This document shows, in pieces, positions 25,447-33,598 of a stretch of DNA of 64,000 bases. Below the pieces are notes generated by a model. That model saw only the letters and a program-made list of their open reading frames with translations. It had not been told where the DNA came from and made no database searches. The DNA lies in assembly GCF_003857055.1 (NCBI RefSeq), contig NZ_QGSZ01000187.1, positions 20,131-84,130 on the forward strand. The letters run 5' to 3'. Source of the DNA: Micromonospora inaquosa (GTDB taxonomy: Bacteria; Actinomycetota; Actinomycetes; Mycobacteriales; Micromonosporaceae). Both the position numbers and the translations under genes were made by a program. Positions within the stretch are counted from its first letter, which is position 1. Each line of letters starts with the position of its first letter.

Positions 25447-27281
25447 CACGACGCCTCCTTCCGCGTCGGTTTGATCCTCTTGAACTCGCCCATGTTGTCG
25501 ACCGCCAGGGTCGCAATGGTCTCGCCGGGACTGGTGAACCGTCCGTCGAAATCCACGCCTCGGGTCACCTTCACGGTCTCGGTCGCCGCGAAGATGGGCC
25601 GTCTGTTGCCGAGGTCCCGCATGGTGTCCGCGAACTTCTGGCCGGCGTCGCCAGCCTCGTTGGCGAAGTTGCAGGAGATCATGGCGATCGTGCTTTTCGG
25701 GTTGGCGCCCGCGGCGGCCTTGAAGGTGGTGTCGTTGCTCAGGATTCTGGCCATGGTGTCGCCGCGGACGTCCACCACCTTGCCGTTCGTCAGGGTCACG
25801 GCGGCGCTGTCCGGGCTGCCGTGCGCGAAGACGAAAATCGGGTCGCTCTTCAGCCCGTACCAGGGAGCCGGCACGTACTCGTTGCCGACGAGGGTGGACT
25901 CCTCGCCAGGCAGTTTCCGGATGATCTTGTCGTTCGGGCGTACCCCCGAGCCGTCCAGGTTCTTACCGGTGGCGAGATTGCCATGCTGCCGCCCCCAGTC
26001 GCTGAAGTGCTCGACGTCGGTCGATGTGCTGGGGAAGATGACGCCGATCTGCTTGCCGTTGCTGTCTTTCAACGGGACGGACGTGACGTCCTCGACGTGG
26101 AAGGTCTTGAGGCGGCCGCTGTCGGTCACCCCGACCTGGAGTGTGGGATCCCTGTCACGCTTCGCGTTGACGATCTTCCGTTCAGCGGTGAAGCGCAGAT
26201 CGTCGATCTTGTTGTTGACCGACGTGAACGCGCCCTTGACGGTCTTGCCGAGGCCGACGGTGGTGACGGCTGTGTCGATCCCCGCCCCTGGCGCCGGGGC
26301 CTTCTCCACGGTTCGGGTGCCACCCGGAGGGCGGCCAATCCCCCTGGTGCTGTTTTTGATCCCGTCCGAGACCGTACCGGGCAGCTTGTTGCCACCCTTA
26401 CCGGCGATCTTGATGATCCGGCCGACGAGCCGTCCGCCCGGCACCAGACCGAGCGCCAGACCTCCAGCGGCCAACCCGATCGCGGCGGGATCCCCGCTGG
26501 CGGCCGCCGCCGCGAGGTCGATCGCACCGGCGAGCAGGCCGAGCGCCTGACCCAGCGGAGGGAAGATGAACGAGGCGATCACCGAGAGCACGTCCAGGAT
26601 CGCGGTGATCCACTGGATGACTGTGCTGCGGAGGAAGTCGATGAACGCCTGGAACGCCTCGACGATCTTCTCCCAGAGCGACCGCTGGGGAGCATCCTCC
26701 GCCAACCCCCGCAGCGTCTGCGCCGCCGTCCGGGCAGCCTGATCACGCAATGCCGTCGCCTGGCCCAACAGCGCCTTCGCCTGGTCGAGCGCCTGCTGCG
26801 CGTCGGCGGCACGGTTCTGTGCGGCGGCGTCGTCGTCATTGGCCCTGTCCTTCGCGGCCTGCTCCGCCGCCGGGTCGGCGCCCAGCGCGGCGACCGCCGC
26901 CTGCGCCGAGGCGAGCGCCGCCTGCGCCGCGGTCTGGTCGCCGGAGGCCTGCCGGGCCTGGTCGAGGGCGCGCAGCGACATCGTCTGCGCCTCCTCCAAC
27001 GACGGCAGGTACCGCAGGTACGCGTCCGCCGCCGCGGCATAGGAGTTCGCCATCTGATCCAGCCGCCCGGGCAGCTTGCCGATCAGATCACGGAATGCCT
27101 CCATCGCCCTGCCCTGACCAAGGTGGACCTGGCCACCGGCGGCGAGCAGGTCATGCGCCTCCCGGGTGGTCGTGGACAGCTCTTGGTACGCCCGCGTGAT
27201 CTCGTCGAAGGACTCCGGATCACCGGGTACCGGGTCGGAGTCCACCTGCAACACCGACCATTCGGCGTCTCCCGGACGCGT
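25446..27281 (-). CDS. Putative type VII effector with C-terminal caspase-fold-like (clan CD) His/Cys dyad
   Basis: A 611-residue protein. Residues 1-120 resemble the WXG100/LXG-like helical module of T7SS substrates (DPESFDEITRAYQELSTTTR). Residues 120-210 are an Ala-rich coiled coil, 215-300 hydrophobic and Gly-rich. The C-terminal ~200 residues contain a hydrophobic block followed by His-Gly (IFVFAHG, His487) and a second hydrophobic block ending in Ser-Cys (IAMISCNFA, Cys537). That pattern and the 50-residue gap fit clan CD cysteine peptidases (caspases, C80, CHAT). No lipobox or Sec signal is present. The ATG at 27281 has GGGGAGG 6 nt upstream and lies below a SigL-like promoter. The peptidase assignment is my inference. 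Confidence 0.6.
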   Translation of the reverse strand, partial: TRPGDAEWSVLQVDSDPVPGDPESFDEITRAYQELSTTTREAHDLLAAGGQVHLGQGRAMEAFRDLIGKLPGRLDQMANSYAAAADAYLRYLPSLEEAQTMSLRALDQARQASGDQTAAQAALASAQAAVAALGADPAAEQAAKDRANDDDAAAQNRAADAQQALDQAKALLGQATALRDQAARTAAQTLRGLAEDAPQRSLWEKIVEAFQAFIDFLRSTVIQWITAILDVLSVIASFIFPPLGQALGLLAGAIDLAAAAASGDPAAIGLAAGGLALGLVPGGRLVGRIIKIAGKGGNKLPGTVSDGIKNSTRGIGRPPGGTRTVEKAPAPGAGIDTAVTTVGLGKTVKGAFTSVNNKIDDLRFTAERKIVNAKRDRDPTLQVGVTDSGRLKTFHVEDVTSVPLKDSNGKQIGVIFPSTSTDVEHFSDWGRQHGNLATGKNLDGSGVRPNDKIIRKLPGEESTLVGNEYVPAPWYGLKSDPIFVFAHGSPDSAAVTLTNGKVVDVRGDTMARILSNDTTFKAAAGANPKSTIAMISCNFANEAGDAGQKFADTMRDLGNRRPIFAATETVKVTRGVDFDGRFTSPGETIATLAVDNMGEFKRIKPTRKEAS

Positions 27282-27343
27282 CATGACCAACCTCCCCATC
27301 GCACCGACCGCTCCCGCTCCGGCCAACGCCGTGAGCCGACTCG

Positions 27344-27371
27344 CACACGTAGCGAGCGTGGAAACGGTTCA
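27344..27371 (-). promoter_or_regulatory. SigL-like ECF promoter b (effector operon)
   Basis: On the minus strand TGAACC (27371-27366) is followed after 16 nt by CGTGTG (27349-27344). Its -35 lies 7 bp from the -35 of the divergent promoter c, together making the palindrome GGTTCAGCCGGACTGAACC. Confidence 0.8.
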
Positions 27372-27378
27372 GCCGGAC

Positions 27379-27406
27379 TGAACCGATCCGACCGGCCGGC
27401 CGTGTG
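27379..27406 (+). promoter_or_regulatory. SigL-like ECF promoter c (WXG100 operon)
   Basis: TGAACC (27379-27384), 16 nt, CGTGTG (27401-27406). It drives the plus-strand operon starting at 27447/27485. Confidence 0.8.
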
Positions 27407-27446
27407 TACGGCGCGGAGTCATTGGCCGGACCGGGGAGGAGCGGGG

Positions 27447-27488
27447 ATGGGCAAGCGGAGCGGGCTCGACGCCGAGGTGGCGGCATGA
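27447..27488 (+). CDS. Possible 13-residue leader peptide coupled to the WXG100 gene
   Basis: GGGGAGGAG (27433-27441) precedes an ATG at 27447 that opens a frame of 13 codons (MGKRSGLDAEVAA). Its TGA overlaps the ATG of the WXG100 gene. The best ribosome site of the operon thus serves this frame, so the next gene may be translated by coupling. No function is known; it may simply be the landing frame. Confidence 0.4.
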   Translation: MGKRSGLDAEVAA

Positions 27489-27784
27489 GCGTCATCGACG
27501 TACCCGGCGCGGAGCTGGAGCGAGTGCATGACCTGTTGCAGCGCACCAAGGAGCTGATGGACGGCTCATCGGTCAGGTCGATGGGTCCGGTCGTCGACAC
27601 GCTGGGGCAGCACGAGTTGGAAGCGGCCGCACGCGAGTTCGAGAAGCGCTGGGGTGACGGACGGTACGTCGTGGCCAAGGACCTCGAAGGGGTCCGCGAC
27701 GCCGCGAAGGCGGTAGCCGACGCGTTTCGGGAGACGGACGACCAGACGGTAGCCGCGCTCGAGTCGGACGGAGCGACGAGTTGA
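27485..27784 (+). CDS. WXG100-like secretion substrate or partner
   Basis: A 99-residue helical protein of WXG100 size. The turn between two predicted helices contains EKRWGDGRY, a W-G variant of the WXG motif. The C terminus ADAFRETDDQTVAAL closely matches AFSETDNQTGASL at the C terminus of the WXG100 protein at 33070, and corresponds in place to the YxxxD/E secretion signal. It likely forms a dimer, alone or with a neighbour. It overlaps the small leader frame by 4 nt and is followed by the gene at 27805. Confidence 0.7.
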   Translation: MSVIDVPGAELERVHDLLQRTKELMDGSSVRSMGPVVDTLGQHELEAAAREFEKRWGDGRYVVAKDLEGVRDAAKAVADAFRETDDQTVAALESDGATS

Positions 27785-27804
27785 CCAGCGGAGGAAGCAC
27801 GGCA

Positions 27805-28443
27805 GTGGCTGTCCCGATCGGATTCGAGCTTCGTACACCGCAGGACTGGGTCGACTTCTCGGTCGCCGACGATGCGAGCGAGAACCGCGTCGCGGACGAG
27901 GTGTGGACGCGGGCCCGCGAGAGTGGGTTCACCGAGGAGCAGGCGGGACAGTACGCCGAGCAGCTACGCCGGTCGGTGCGCCAGGCCCGCAACGTGGGCG
28001 CGGTGCACGCCACCGGCACATTCCAGGTGTACGAGGACGGCGCGCTCATCGCCACGATGCTGCTCTCCGTGGTCACCCCGCCCGCCACCGGCGACATCAT
28101 CGGGGCCTTGACCGCGGTGGCGCAGCCCGCACACGCCGACGGCACCTGGCGTCGGGTGAGCACCGCCCAGATTCCCGCGATCGGCACCGTCGGCCGGGTG
28201 CACGGCATCCAGAACGTCACCCAGGAAGGCGCCAGCATGCGCTGCGCCGTGATGCACACGGTCGTACCACTGCCGGGAACGGCGAACGTGTTGGTGGTGA
28301 CCGGTTCGAGCCCAAATCTCGCGGAGGCGGAGGAGATCTTCGAGCTCTTCGCCACGATCACCGCGACACTGACCTTCTCGGATGAGGGTGAGGCCGCCGC
28401 GCTCACGCCGCTGGCGGTCTCCCCGGGGGAGGTCGGCAGCTAG
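27805..28443 (+). CDS. Conserved hypothetical protein of the secretion locus
   Basis: A 212-residue soluble protein with no signal peptide, membrane helix or recognised motif. The first half is acidic and helical (ENRVADEVWTRARESGFTEE), the second half beta-rich (AMLLSV-type and MHTVVPLPGTANVLVVTGSS segments), somewhat like EspG/chaperone-type T7SS accessory proteins, but I cannot assign it. GTG 27805 is chosen because GGAGGAAG is 7 nt upstream; a TTG at 27781 overlaps the previous stop. Co-transcription with the WXG100 gene suggests a chaperone or partner role. Confidence 0.6.
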   Translation: MAVPIGFELRTPQDWVDFSVADDASENRVADEVWTRARESGFTEEQAGQYAEQLRRSVRQARNVGAVHATGTFQVYEDGALIATMLLSVVTPPATGDIIGALTAVAQPAHADGTWRRVSTAQIPAIGTVGRVHGIQNVTQEGASMRCAVMHTVVPLPGTANVLVVTGSSPNLAEAEEIFELFATITATLTFSDEGEAAALTPLAVSPGEVGS

Positions 28444-28461
28444 GGGGTAGCTGCCGACCCG

Positions 28462-28498
28462 CGTTGGGGGGACACCGTTGGGGGGTGTCCCCCCAACG
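28462..28498. terminator. Strong bidirectional terminator
   Basis: A 15-bp perfect G/C-rich stem (28462-28476 with 28484-28498) and 7-nt loop lie between the convergent 27805 gene and the eccC gene. Confidence 0.85.
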
Positions 28499-28603
28499 TC
28501 GTTTCGGTACCCGTACGTCGGCGGGGCGTCGCCGTACCGGCGGGGCTGGACACGGTCGAGTCCGGCCCCGATCCGGGGCCGGACCCCGTCGTCGCGGTCG
28601 CGC

Positions 28604-31600
28604 CTATCCGGCGTCGCTGGCCCCGGCCAGCAGCTCCCGCAACGCGGTCGGTTCGGTCCGGGGCACCTGCACCAGATGCAGCCGGCCGTCGCCGAAGTGG
28701 GCGAGCAGCCGGCCCGGCCGCCCGCCGCCGAGCTGGCTGCGGGACAGCTTGACGCCGATCAGCTCACCGTCGCCCAGTCCCTGCGGGCTGAGCAACGCAC
28801 CCTGCCGGTTGCGGCGGGCGTCGACGTGCCAGCCGCCGAATCCGCCGGTGAGACCGTCGATGGAACCACCCATGATCAACCCGAGGCCCTTCTCCGCCCC
28901 GACCCGGGCGATCTCACCGAGATCGCTGCCGGCATCGCACTTGAGCAGCTGCTCCGCATCGTCGAGGACGACCACGGCGGGTCCGTCGCGCGCGGCGAGG
29001 GCCGCCGCGAGCCCGGCGGAGGTGAAGTTCTCGCTCGTCACCAGGTCGAGCACCCCGGGCACCCCAGCCAGGTCACGCAGCGGCGATCGGCGGGGCGCCG
29101 CGATCACCACGGGCGTCCCCCGCTCCAACAGACCCGCGACCATCGTCAACAGGGCCGTGCTCCGCCCCGACCGAGGTGGCCCCGCCAGGATGAAGGAAGG
29201 GTTGGTCGCGAGATCCGGCCCGATGGCCGAGAGCTCGTCCCCGCCGACCCCCAGCATCGTCCAGAGCGGGTTGGCCGGCCGGGCCAGGGCGCTCGCCTGC
29301 GCCAGGGTCAGCTCGTCCGGCAACACGTCGATCCGGAACGGACGGGTGGCGGCGGCGACCCCGGCGTCCCGCAGCCGCGCCGTCTCCGCGATCGCGGCGA
29401 GCGCGCGAGCCTGGCCCTGCCCGGAGGTGTCCTGGGTGAGCAGGGCGATCTGCGCCTCCGCGCCGTCGACCGCCCGGATCGCCCGGCCCGTGCCGATCTC
29501 ATCCGGCAACTGCCGGTAGTTGATGCCGACCATGCTGTAGTCGCTGCGTTCGGTGAGTCGGAGCACCAGCTTGTCGTCCGTCGTCGACGAGATCCGGGTG
29601 GTGAACATGCTCCGGTCGCCGGCCATCACCACGTGGATCCCGGCGCCGGCACCCTCGCGTAGCAGGGTCAGCAGGGCGGCCATCACGGTGCCGTTGTCGT
29701 AGTCGGCGAACGTCTTGTCGAAGACCTCGAACCGGTCGAGCAGCAGCAGGATGTGCGGCGGCCGGTCGGCCTCGGCCGCCGCAGCGCGGTACTCCACCAG
29801 CCCGGCCGAGCCAGTGGAGGCGAGCAACTGCTGTCGGCGTCCCAGCTCCGCGACGAGGCGGGTGAACAGGCGAGCGAGCCGTTCGGCCTCGGTACGCTGC
29901 ACCACCGCACCGCAGTGCGGCAGCTCGGTGAGGGCGAGCAGCGCCCCGTTGCCACAGTCGACGCCGTAAAGATGGACGTCGGCGGCCGAGTGCGCGCCCA
30001 CCATGGTGCCAGCGATCGTCCGCAACGCCTGCGAACGACCGCTTCGCGACGAGCCGATGACGTGCAGGTGCCCCAGCGTTCCCAGGTCCAGCTCCAACGG
30101 TGCCTGCTCCTGCTGGGCCGGCAGGTCGACCAGGCCGTACGCCACCGAGGGCAGGTGGTAGCCGCTGCCGCGCGGCGCGGGAAGCGCGTCGACGGTCAGC
30201 GTGTCCGGTAGCGCCGGTAGCCACGGGCTGTGCGGCGGCTCGATGGCGAGCTGCTCACTGGCACCTCGGACGGCCTCCACCAGCACAGCGAGGTCGGTGA
30301 GTTCGGCCGATGGCGCGGCCTTCACACCGGGACGGTTGGGTCTGGACCGACCCAGATCCTTCCAGGAGACGGGCGTGACCCAGGGAGCCTGCCGGACTTC
30401 GGTCTGAGCGCCCGGACGGAAGCCGCCGACCCGCCCGGCCTGGAACGGCACCAGCGACGATTGAGCGAGGCGTACGAAGGCCCGGCCCGGCGTCGACTTC
30501 AGGATCGAGGCGGCGTCGGGGGCGTTGAGCACGTCCTGGCTCTCGCTGGTGTCGGTCACCCGCAGGGCGATCCGCAGGTTGGTGTTCGCCCGGATCTCGG
30601 GCGACACCACCCCGCCCGGACGCTGCGTGGCCAGCACCAGGTGGATGCCAAGCGATCGTCCCCGCTGTGCGATGTTGACAAGCCCGGTCACGAAGTCCGG
30701 CAGGTCGCGGATCATCGACGCGAACTCGTCGATCACGATCAACAGTCGAGGCATCGATGTGCGGGTCGGCTCGCGGCGCAGCAGGTCGACGTAGTCGTCG
30801 ATGTCCTTCGCGCCCGCCTCGGCGAGGATGTGCTCGCGCCGCTTCAACTCGGCAGTGAGCGAGGTCAGCGCCCGACCCACCAGGTGGGTGTCGAGGTCGG
30901 TGACCATGCCGACGGTGTGTGGCAGCCGGACGCAGTCCTTGAACGCGCTGCCGCCCTTGTAGTCCACCAGCACGAACGTCATCGCGTCCGGTCGGTTGGC
31001 GACGGCGAGCGAGGCGACCAGGGTCTGCAACAGCTCCGACTTGCCGGAGCCGGTGGTGCCGGCGACCAGGGCGTGCGGTCCGTCGCGCTTGAGGTCCAGG
31101 GCGAAGGGCCCGTCCAGCGAGATGCCGAGCACTGCCTCGGTGGTCCGGCCGCCGGTGGTCCACCTGGCCGCGACGGCGTCCGACTCCGGCGGTTCCATGC
31201 CGAGCACGTCGAGCAGCCGACTCGCGTCCGGCAGGACGGCCCCGTCGTCCGTGCCGCCGGTGTCGCGCAGCGGCGCGAGGGCACGCGCCACCGTCCGCAG
31301 CCACTGCGTCGAGAGCAGGTCCGGGTGCACCCCGGGGATCGGCGCGGCGAGCGTCCGGGTCACCAGCAGTGACCCGTCGGCCTGCTCCGCGACCACGGCC
31401 TGGCACTCCTCCGGCAGCAGCTTCTCCTCCGCGTCGACGCAGATCGCGTGCACCCCGACCGCGGGTCCTTCCCGCAGGACCTGCGTCACGCCGGGCAGGG
31501 ACCGCAGCCGGCGTGCCCCGTCGAGCACCACGAGGATGTCGCGGAACGCCCCATCGGTCCGCTCGGCAGCGCGGGCGGAGATCACGGCGACCAGTTCGGC

Positions 31601-32980
31601 CACGCGCCGGGCCACGGTCTGGGTGTCGGTACCGACGGTGGCGAGAGTGTCCTGGCCGTCACGTGGCGCCACGTGCGGCAGCCAACCGACCCACGACCAG
31701 CCCTCCTCGTCGCCCGCACCGGCGAGCAGGTAGATCTGCAGGTCCTCGGGGCTGTGCAGGGTGGCTGCCTGGGCGACCATCCACCGGGCCGTGACCCGGG
31801 CGACGGCGCCGCCGGCGATGCCGACCACACCGTGCTTGCGCACCGGCACGGTCGCCGGCACGTCGAGGGCGCTCCACCGGACCTCCCGTCGGTGCTCGTC
31901 CTGGCTCGGATCCCGGAGCACCACCTCGGACGGGAGGTCGGCGCTGCCGGTCCGCAGTTCGAGGAAGTCGGGGTCGGTGCGGCGGCGTTCCCAGAGGCGG
32001 CGTTCAGGTCCCCCAGCTATCAGCCGTACGGCGGCGGGGTCGGGGAAGTTGTTCCGCCGGGCCAGCCGCTCGTCAGCCAGCGCCGTCTGCGCCTCGGCGT
32101 TGATCCGTGCCCGCTTCGCCTCGTACTCGGCGAGTCGGGTGCGGTGGCTGGCCTTGCCCTGGCGGCGGGAGCTGATCTGACCGACGATCAGCGCCACCGG
32201 CGACAGGATGGCGAAGAGCAGAGTCAGCGGGTTGCCGGTGATGAGGTACGCGGCTCCAGAGACCACCAGCGGGGCCAGCACCGTGATCAGCACGAGTGGC
32301 CGCCGTTCCGGCGGCGACGGTGGCGTGGGAAGTGTGAACTGGGTGGTGCGGGCCTCCGGGAGCAACCGAGGTGGACGGTTGTAGTCCAGGGCGGTGCGAT
32401 CCTCGGAGATCTGCAGTGCGGCCTCCGCCCGGACCGGAATGCGCAGCTCCAACAGGGAGGAGCCGGCGGCGAGTTGTCCGCCGGAGTTCCACACCTGTTC
32501 ATCGTCGAGCTCGACCCGGTCGAGCAGGAGGCCGGGGCTGGCCGGTTGAACGCGACACGCGCCGTCCGGGGCGACCCGGATTGACGCCACGACGGGGGCG
32601 AGCGAGGGGTCGCTGAGGCGGACCCGGCTGGCGCTGGCGGCGCCGATGGCGTGCTCACCGAGGTCGAGCTGATAGACCGCACCGGCGTCGGTGCCGCTGA
32701 CCACCCGCACCTCCACCAGCCCTCGCGGTTGCGCGGGTGCCTCGGGCACCGGCCGGTCCAGACCGAGCACCGTGCCCCGGCACAGTGGGGCTTCGGCGAG
32801 GGTCAGTCGTGGGTCCAGCGGCGCACCGGCGACGAAGATCGTCGGTGGTGTGTCGGCGGGCTCCGGCCGACGCGCGGCGAGCGCCTCGGCGAGTTCCCCG
32901 ACGGTGGTGTCGGGGGCCGCCTCGACCTGGTATTCGATGACGGCGGTGGACGGATCCGCAACGGTGAGCTGCAGGCGCAC
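28604..32980 (-). CDS. eccC: EccC/EssC-type FtsK/SpoIIIE secretion ATPase
   Basis: The 1458-residue motor of a type VII secretion system. Residues 1-80 look like a ubiquitin-like (YukD-type) fold, 85-190 an FHA-like beta domain, 228-270 two membrane helices, and then come one degenerate and three FtsK/SpoIIIE-like modules. The first complete Walker A is AGTTGSGKSELLQ with Lys647, followed by the Walker B LLIVIDEFASM. The second (IGSSRSGRSQ, Arg982) and third (AGPPRSGRST, Arg1273) have Arg in place of the P-loop Lys. This single-chain plan with N-terminal FHA resembles Firmicutes EssC more than split mycobacterial EccCa/EccCb. GTG 32980 follows AGGAGAACCTC. It lies 89 nt downstream of a WXG100 gene, in the same operon. 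Confidence 0.93.
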   Translation of the reverse strand: MRLQLTVADPSTAVIEYQVEAAPDTTVGELAEALAARRPEPADTPPTIFVAGAPLDPRLTLAEAPLCRGTVLGLDRPVPEAPAQPRGLVEVRVVSGTDAGAVYQLDLGEHAIGAASASRVRLSDPSLAPVVASIRVAPDGACRVQPASPGLLLDRVELDDEQVWNSGGQLAAGSSLLELRIPVRAEAALQISEDRTALDYNRPPRLLPEARTTQFTLPTPPSPPERRPLVLITVLAPLVVSGAAYLITGNPLTLLFAILSPVALIVGQISSRRQGKASHRTRLAEYEAKRARINAEAQTALADERLARRNNFPDPAAVRLIAGGPERRLWERRRTDPDFLELRTGSADLPSEVVLRDPSQDEHRREVRWSALDVPATVPVRKHGVVGIAGGAVARVTARWMVAQAATLHSPEDLQIYLLAGAGDEEGWSWVGWLPHVAPRDGQDTLATVGTDTQTVARRVAELVAVISARAAERTDGAFRDILVVLDGARRLRSLPGVTQVLREGPAVGVHAICVDAEEKLLPEECQAVVAEQADGSLLVTRTLAAPIPGVHPDLLSTQWLRTVARALAPLRDTGGTDDGAVLPDASRLLDVLGMEPPESDAVAARWTTGGRTTEAVLGISLDGPFALDLKRDGPHALVAGTTGSGKSELLQTLVASLAVANRPDAMTFVLVDYKGGSAFKDCVRLPHTVGMVTDLDTHLVGRALTSLTAELKRREHILAEAGAKDIDDYVDLLRREPTRTSMPRLLIVIDEFASMIRDLPDFVTGLVNIAQRGRSLGIHLVLATQRPGGVVSPEIRANTNLRIALRVTDTSESQDVLNAPDAASILKSTPGRAFVRLAQSSLVPFQAGRVGGFRPGAQTEVRQAPWVTPVSWKDLGRSRPNRPGVKAAPSAELTDLAVLVEAVRGASEQLAIEPPHSPWLPALPDTLTVDALPAPRGSGYHLPSVAYGLVDLPAQQEQAPLELDLGTLGHLHVIGSSRSGRSQALRTIAGTMVGAHSAADVHLYGVDCGNGALLALTELPHCGAVVQRTEAERLARLFTRLVAELGRRQQLLASTGSAGLVEYRAAAAEADRPPHILLLLDRFEVFDKTFADYDNGTVMAALLTLLREGAGAGIHVVMAGDRSMFTTRISSTTDDKLVLRLTERSDYSMVGINYRQLPDEIGTGRAIRAVDGAEAQIALLTQDTSGQGQARALAAIAETARLRDAGVAAATRPFRIDVLPDELTLAQASALARPANPLWTMLGVGGDELSAIGPDLATNPSFILAGPPRSGRSTALLTMVAGLLERGTPVVIAAPRRSPLRDLAGVPGVLDLVTSENFTSAGLAAALAARDGPAVVVLDDAEQLLKCDAGSDLGEIARVGAEKGLGLIMGGSIDGLTGGFGGWHVDARRNRQGALLSPQGLGDGELIGVKLSRSQLGGGRPGRLLAHFGDGRLHLVQVPRTEPTALRELLAGASDAG

Positions 32981-33021
32981 GAGGTTCTCCTGGTCGGATG
33001 GTCCGTCGGAAAAGCGGTCGA

Positions 33022-33051
33022 GGCCGCGTGGTGATTCCTCACCGCGCGGCC
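33022..33051 (-). terminator. Hairpin in the WXG100-eccC gap, candidate attenuator
   Basis: A 13-bp stem (33022-33034 with 33039-33051, one G-U pair) with a TTCC loop lies 18 nt after the WXG100 stop and before eccC; TTTT follows on the minus strand. It could lower eccC expression relative to the abundant small substrate. Confidence 0.55.
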
Positions 33052-33069
33052 CCGGGCCTGTCCGGTCGT

Positions 33070-33366
33070 TCAGCGGCCGAGGCTTGCCCCGGTCTGGTTG
33101 TCCGTCTCGGAGAACGCGGTGCTGACCTGCGAGAGGTACTGGCTGATGCCCTCCATGCCGTTCAGCGTCTGGTCGACGCTGCCCTTGTACTCGTCGAAGT
33201 ACGGGCCGAACTTCTGCTGGGCGGCCGGGGTGTTGTAGCCACCCTGGATCAGCGTGTCGATCTTGCTCTTGGCCTGGTTCATCCCGTCCAGCAGCGTCTG
33301 CATGTTCTGCTTCAGCCAGGTCGAGGACTCCTCGATGTCCTCGCTGACGATGTGGTACGTGGCCAT
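33070..33366 (-). CDS. WXG100-family secreted protein (EsxA-like)
   Basis: A 98-residue two-helix protein of typical WXG100 length. The turn reads IQGGYNTPAAQQKFG, so the Trp of WXG is replaced by Tyr. The C terminus AFSETDNQTGASL matches that of the second WXG100-like protein at 27485. It is the presumed main substrate of the EccC ATPase encoded just downstream and should leave the cell as a dimer. Ribosome site GAGGGAG precedes ATG 33366. The SigL-like promoter d lies about 80 nt upstream. Confidence 0.88.
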   Translation of the reverse strand: MATYHIVSEDIEESSTWLKQNMQTLLDGMNQAKSKIDTLIQGGYNTPAAQQKFGPYFDEYKGSVDQTLNGMEGISQYLSQVSTAFSETDNQTGASLGR

Positions 33367-33444
33367 GTTCCGCTCCCTCGTGTGTTCGATCTCGCCGGCT
33401 TTGAGGTGGTCGGTTCTGGGCCGCCTCTCGCCGATGTCGTCCCC

Positions 33445-33472
33445 CACACGGACCGTGGGCCAGAACGGTTCA
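33445..33472 (-). promoter_or_regulatory. SigL-like ECF promoter d (WXG100-eccC operon)
   Basis: On the minus strand TGAACC (33472-33467), 16 nt, CGTGTG (33450-33445). Confidence 0.8.
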
Positions 33473-33517
33473 GTGAAAGTTCCACGTCGTGACGGCGCAG
33501 CCCGCCGGCCTCGACGG

Positions 33518-33545
33518 TGAACCACTTTGCCGACCACGTCGTGTG
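33518..33545 (+). promoter_or_regulatory. SigL-like ECF promoter e (lipoprotein operon)
   Basis: TGAACC (33518-33523), 16 nt, CGTGTG (33540-33545), about 55 nt upstream of the lipoprotein ATG and divergent from promoter d. Confidence 0.8.
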
Positions 33546-33598
33546 GGTGTCGGATCGCGCGTACCGGCGCGGTCCTCCGAACATGAGGTGGAGCAGAG

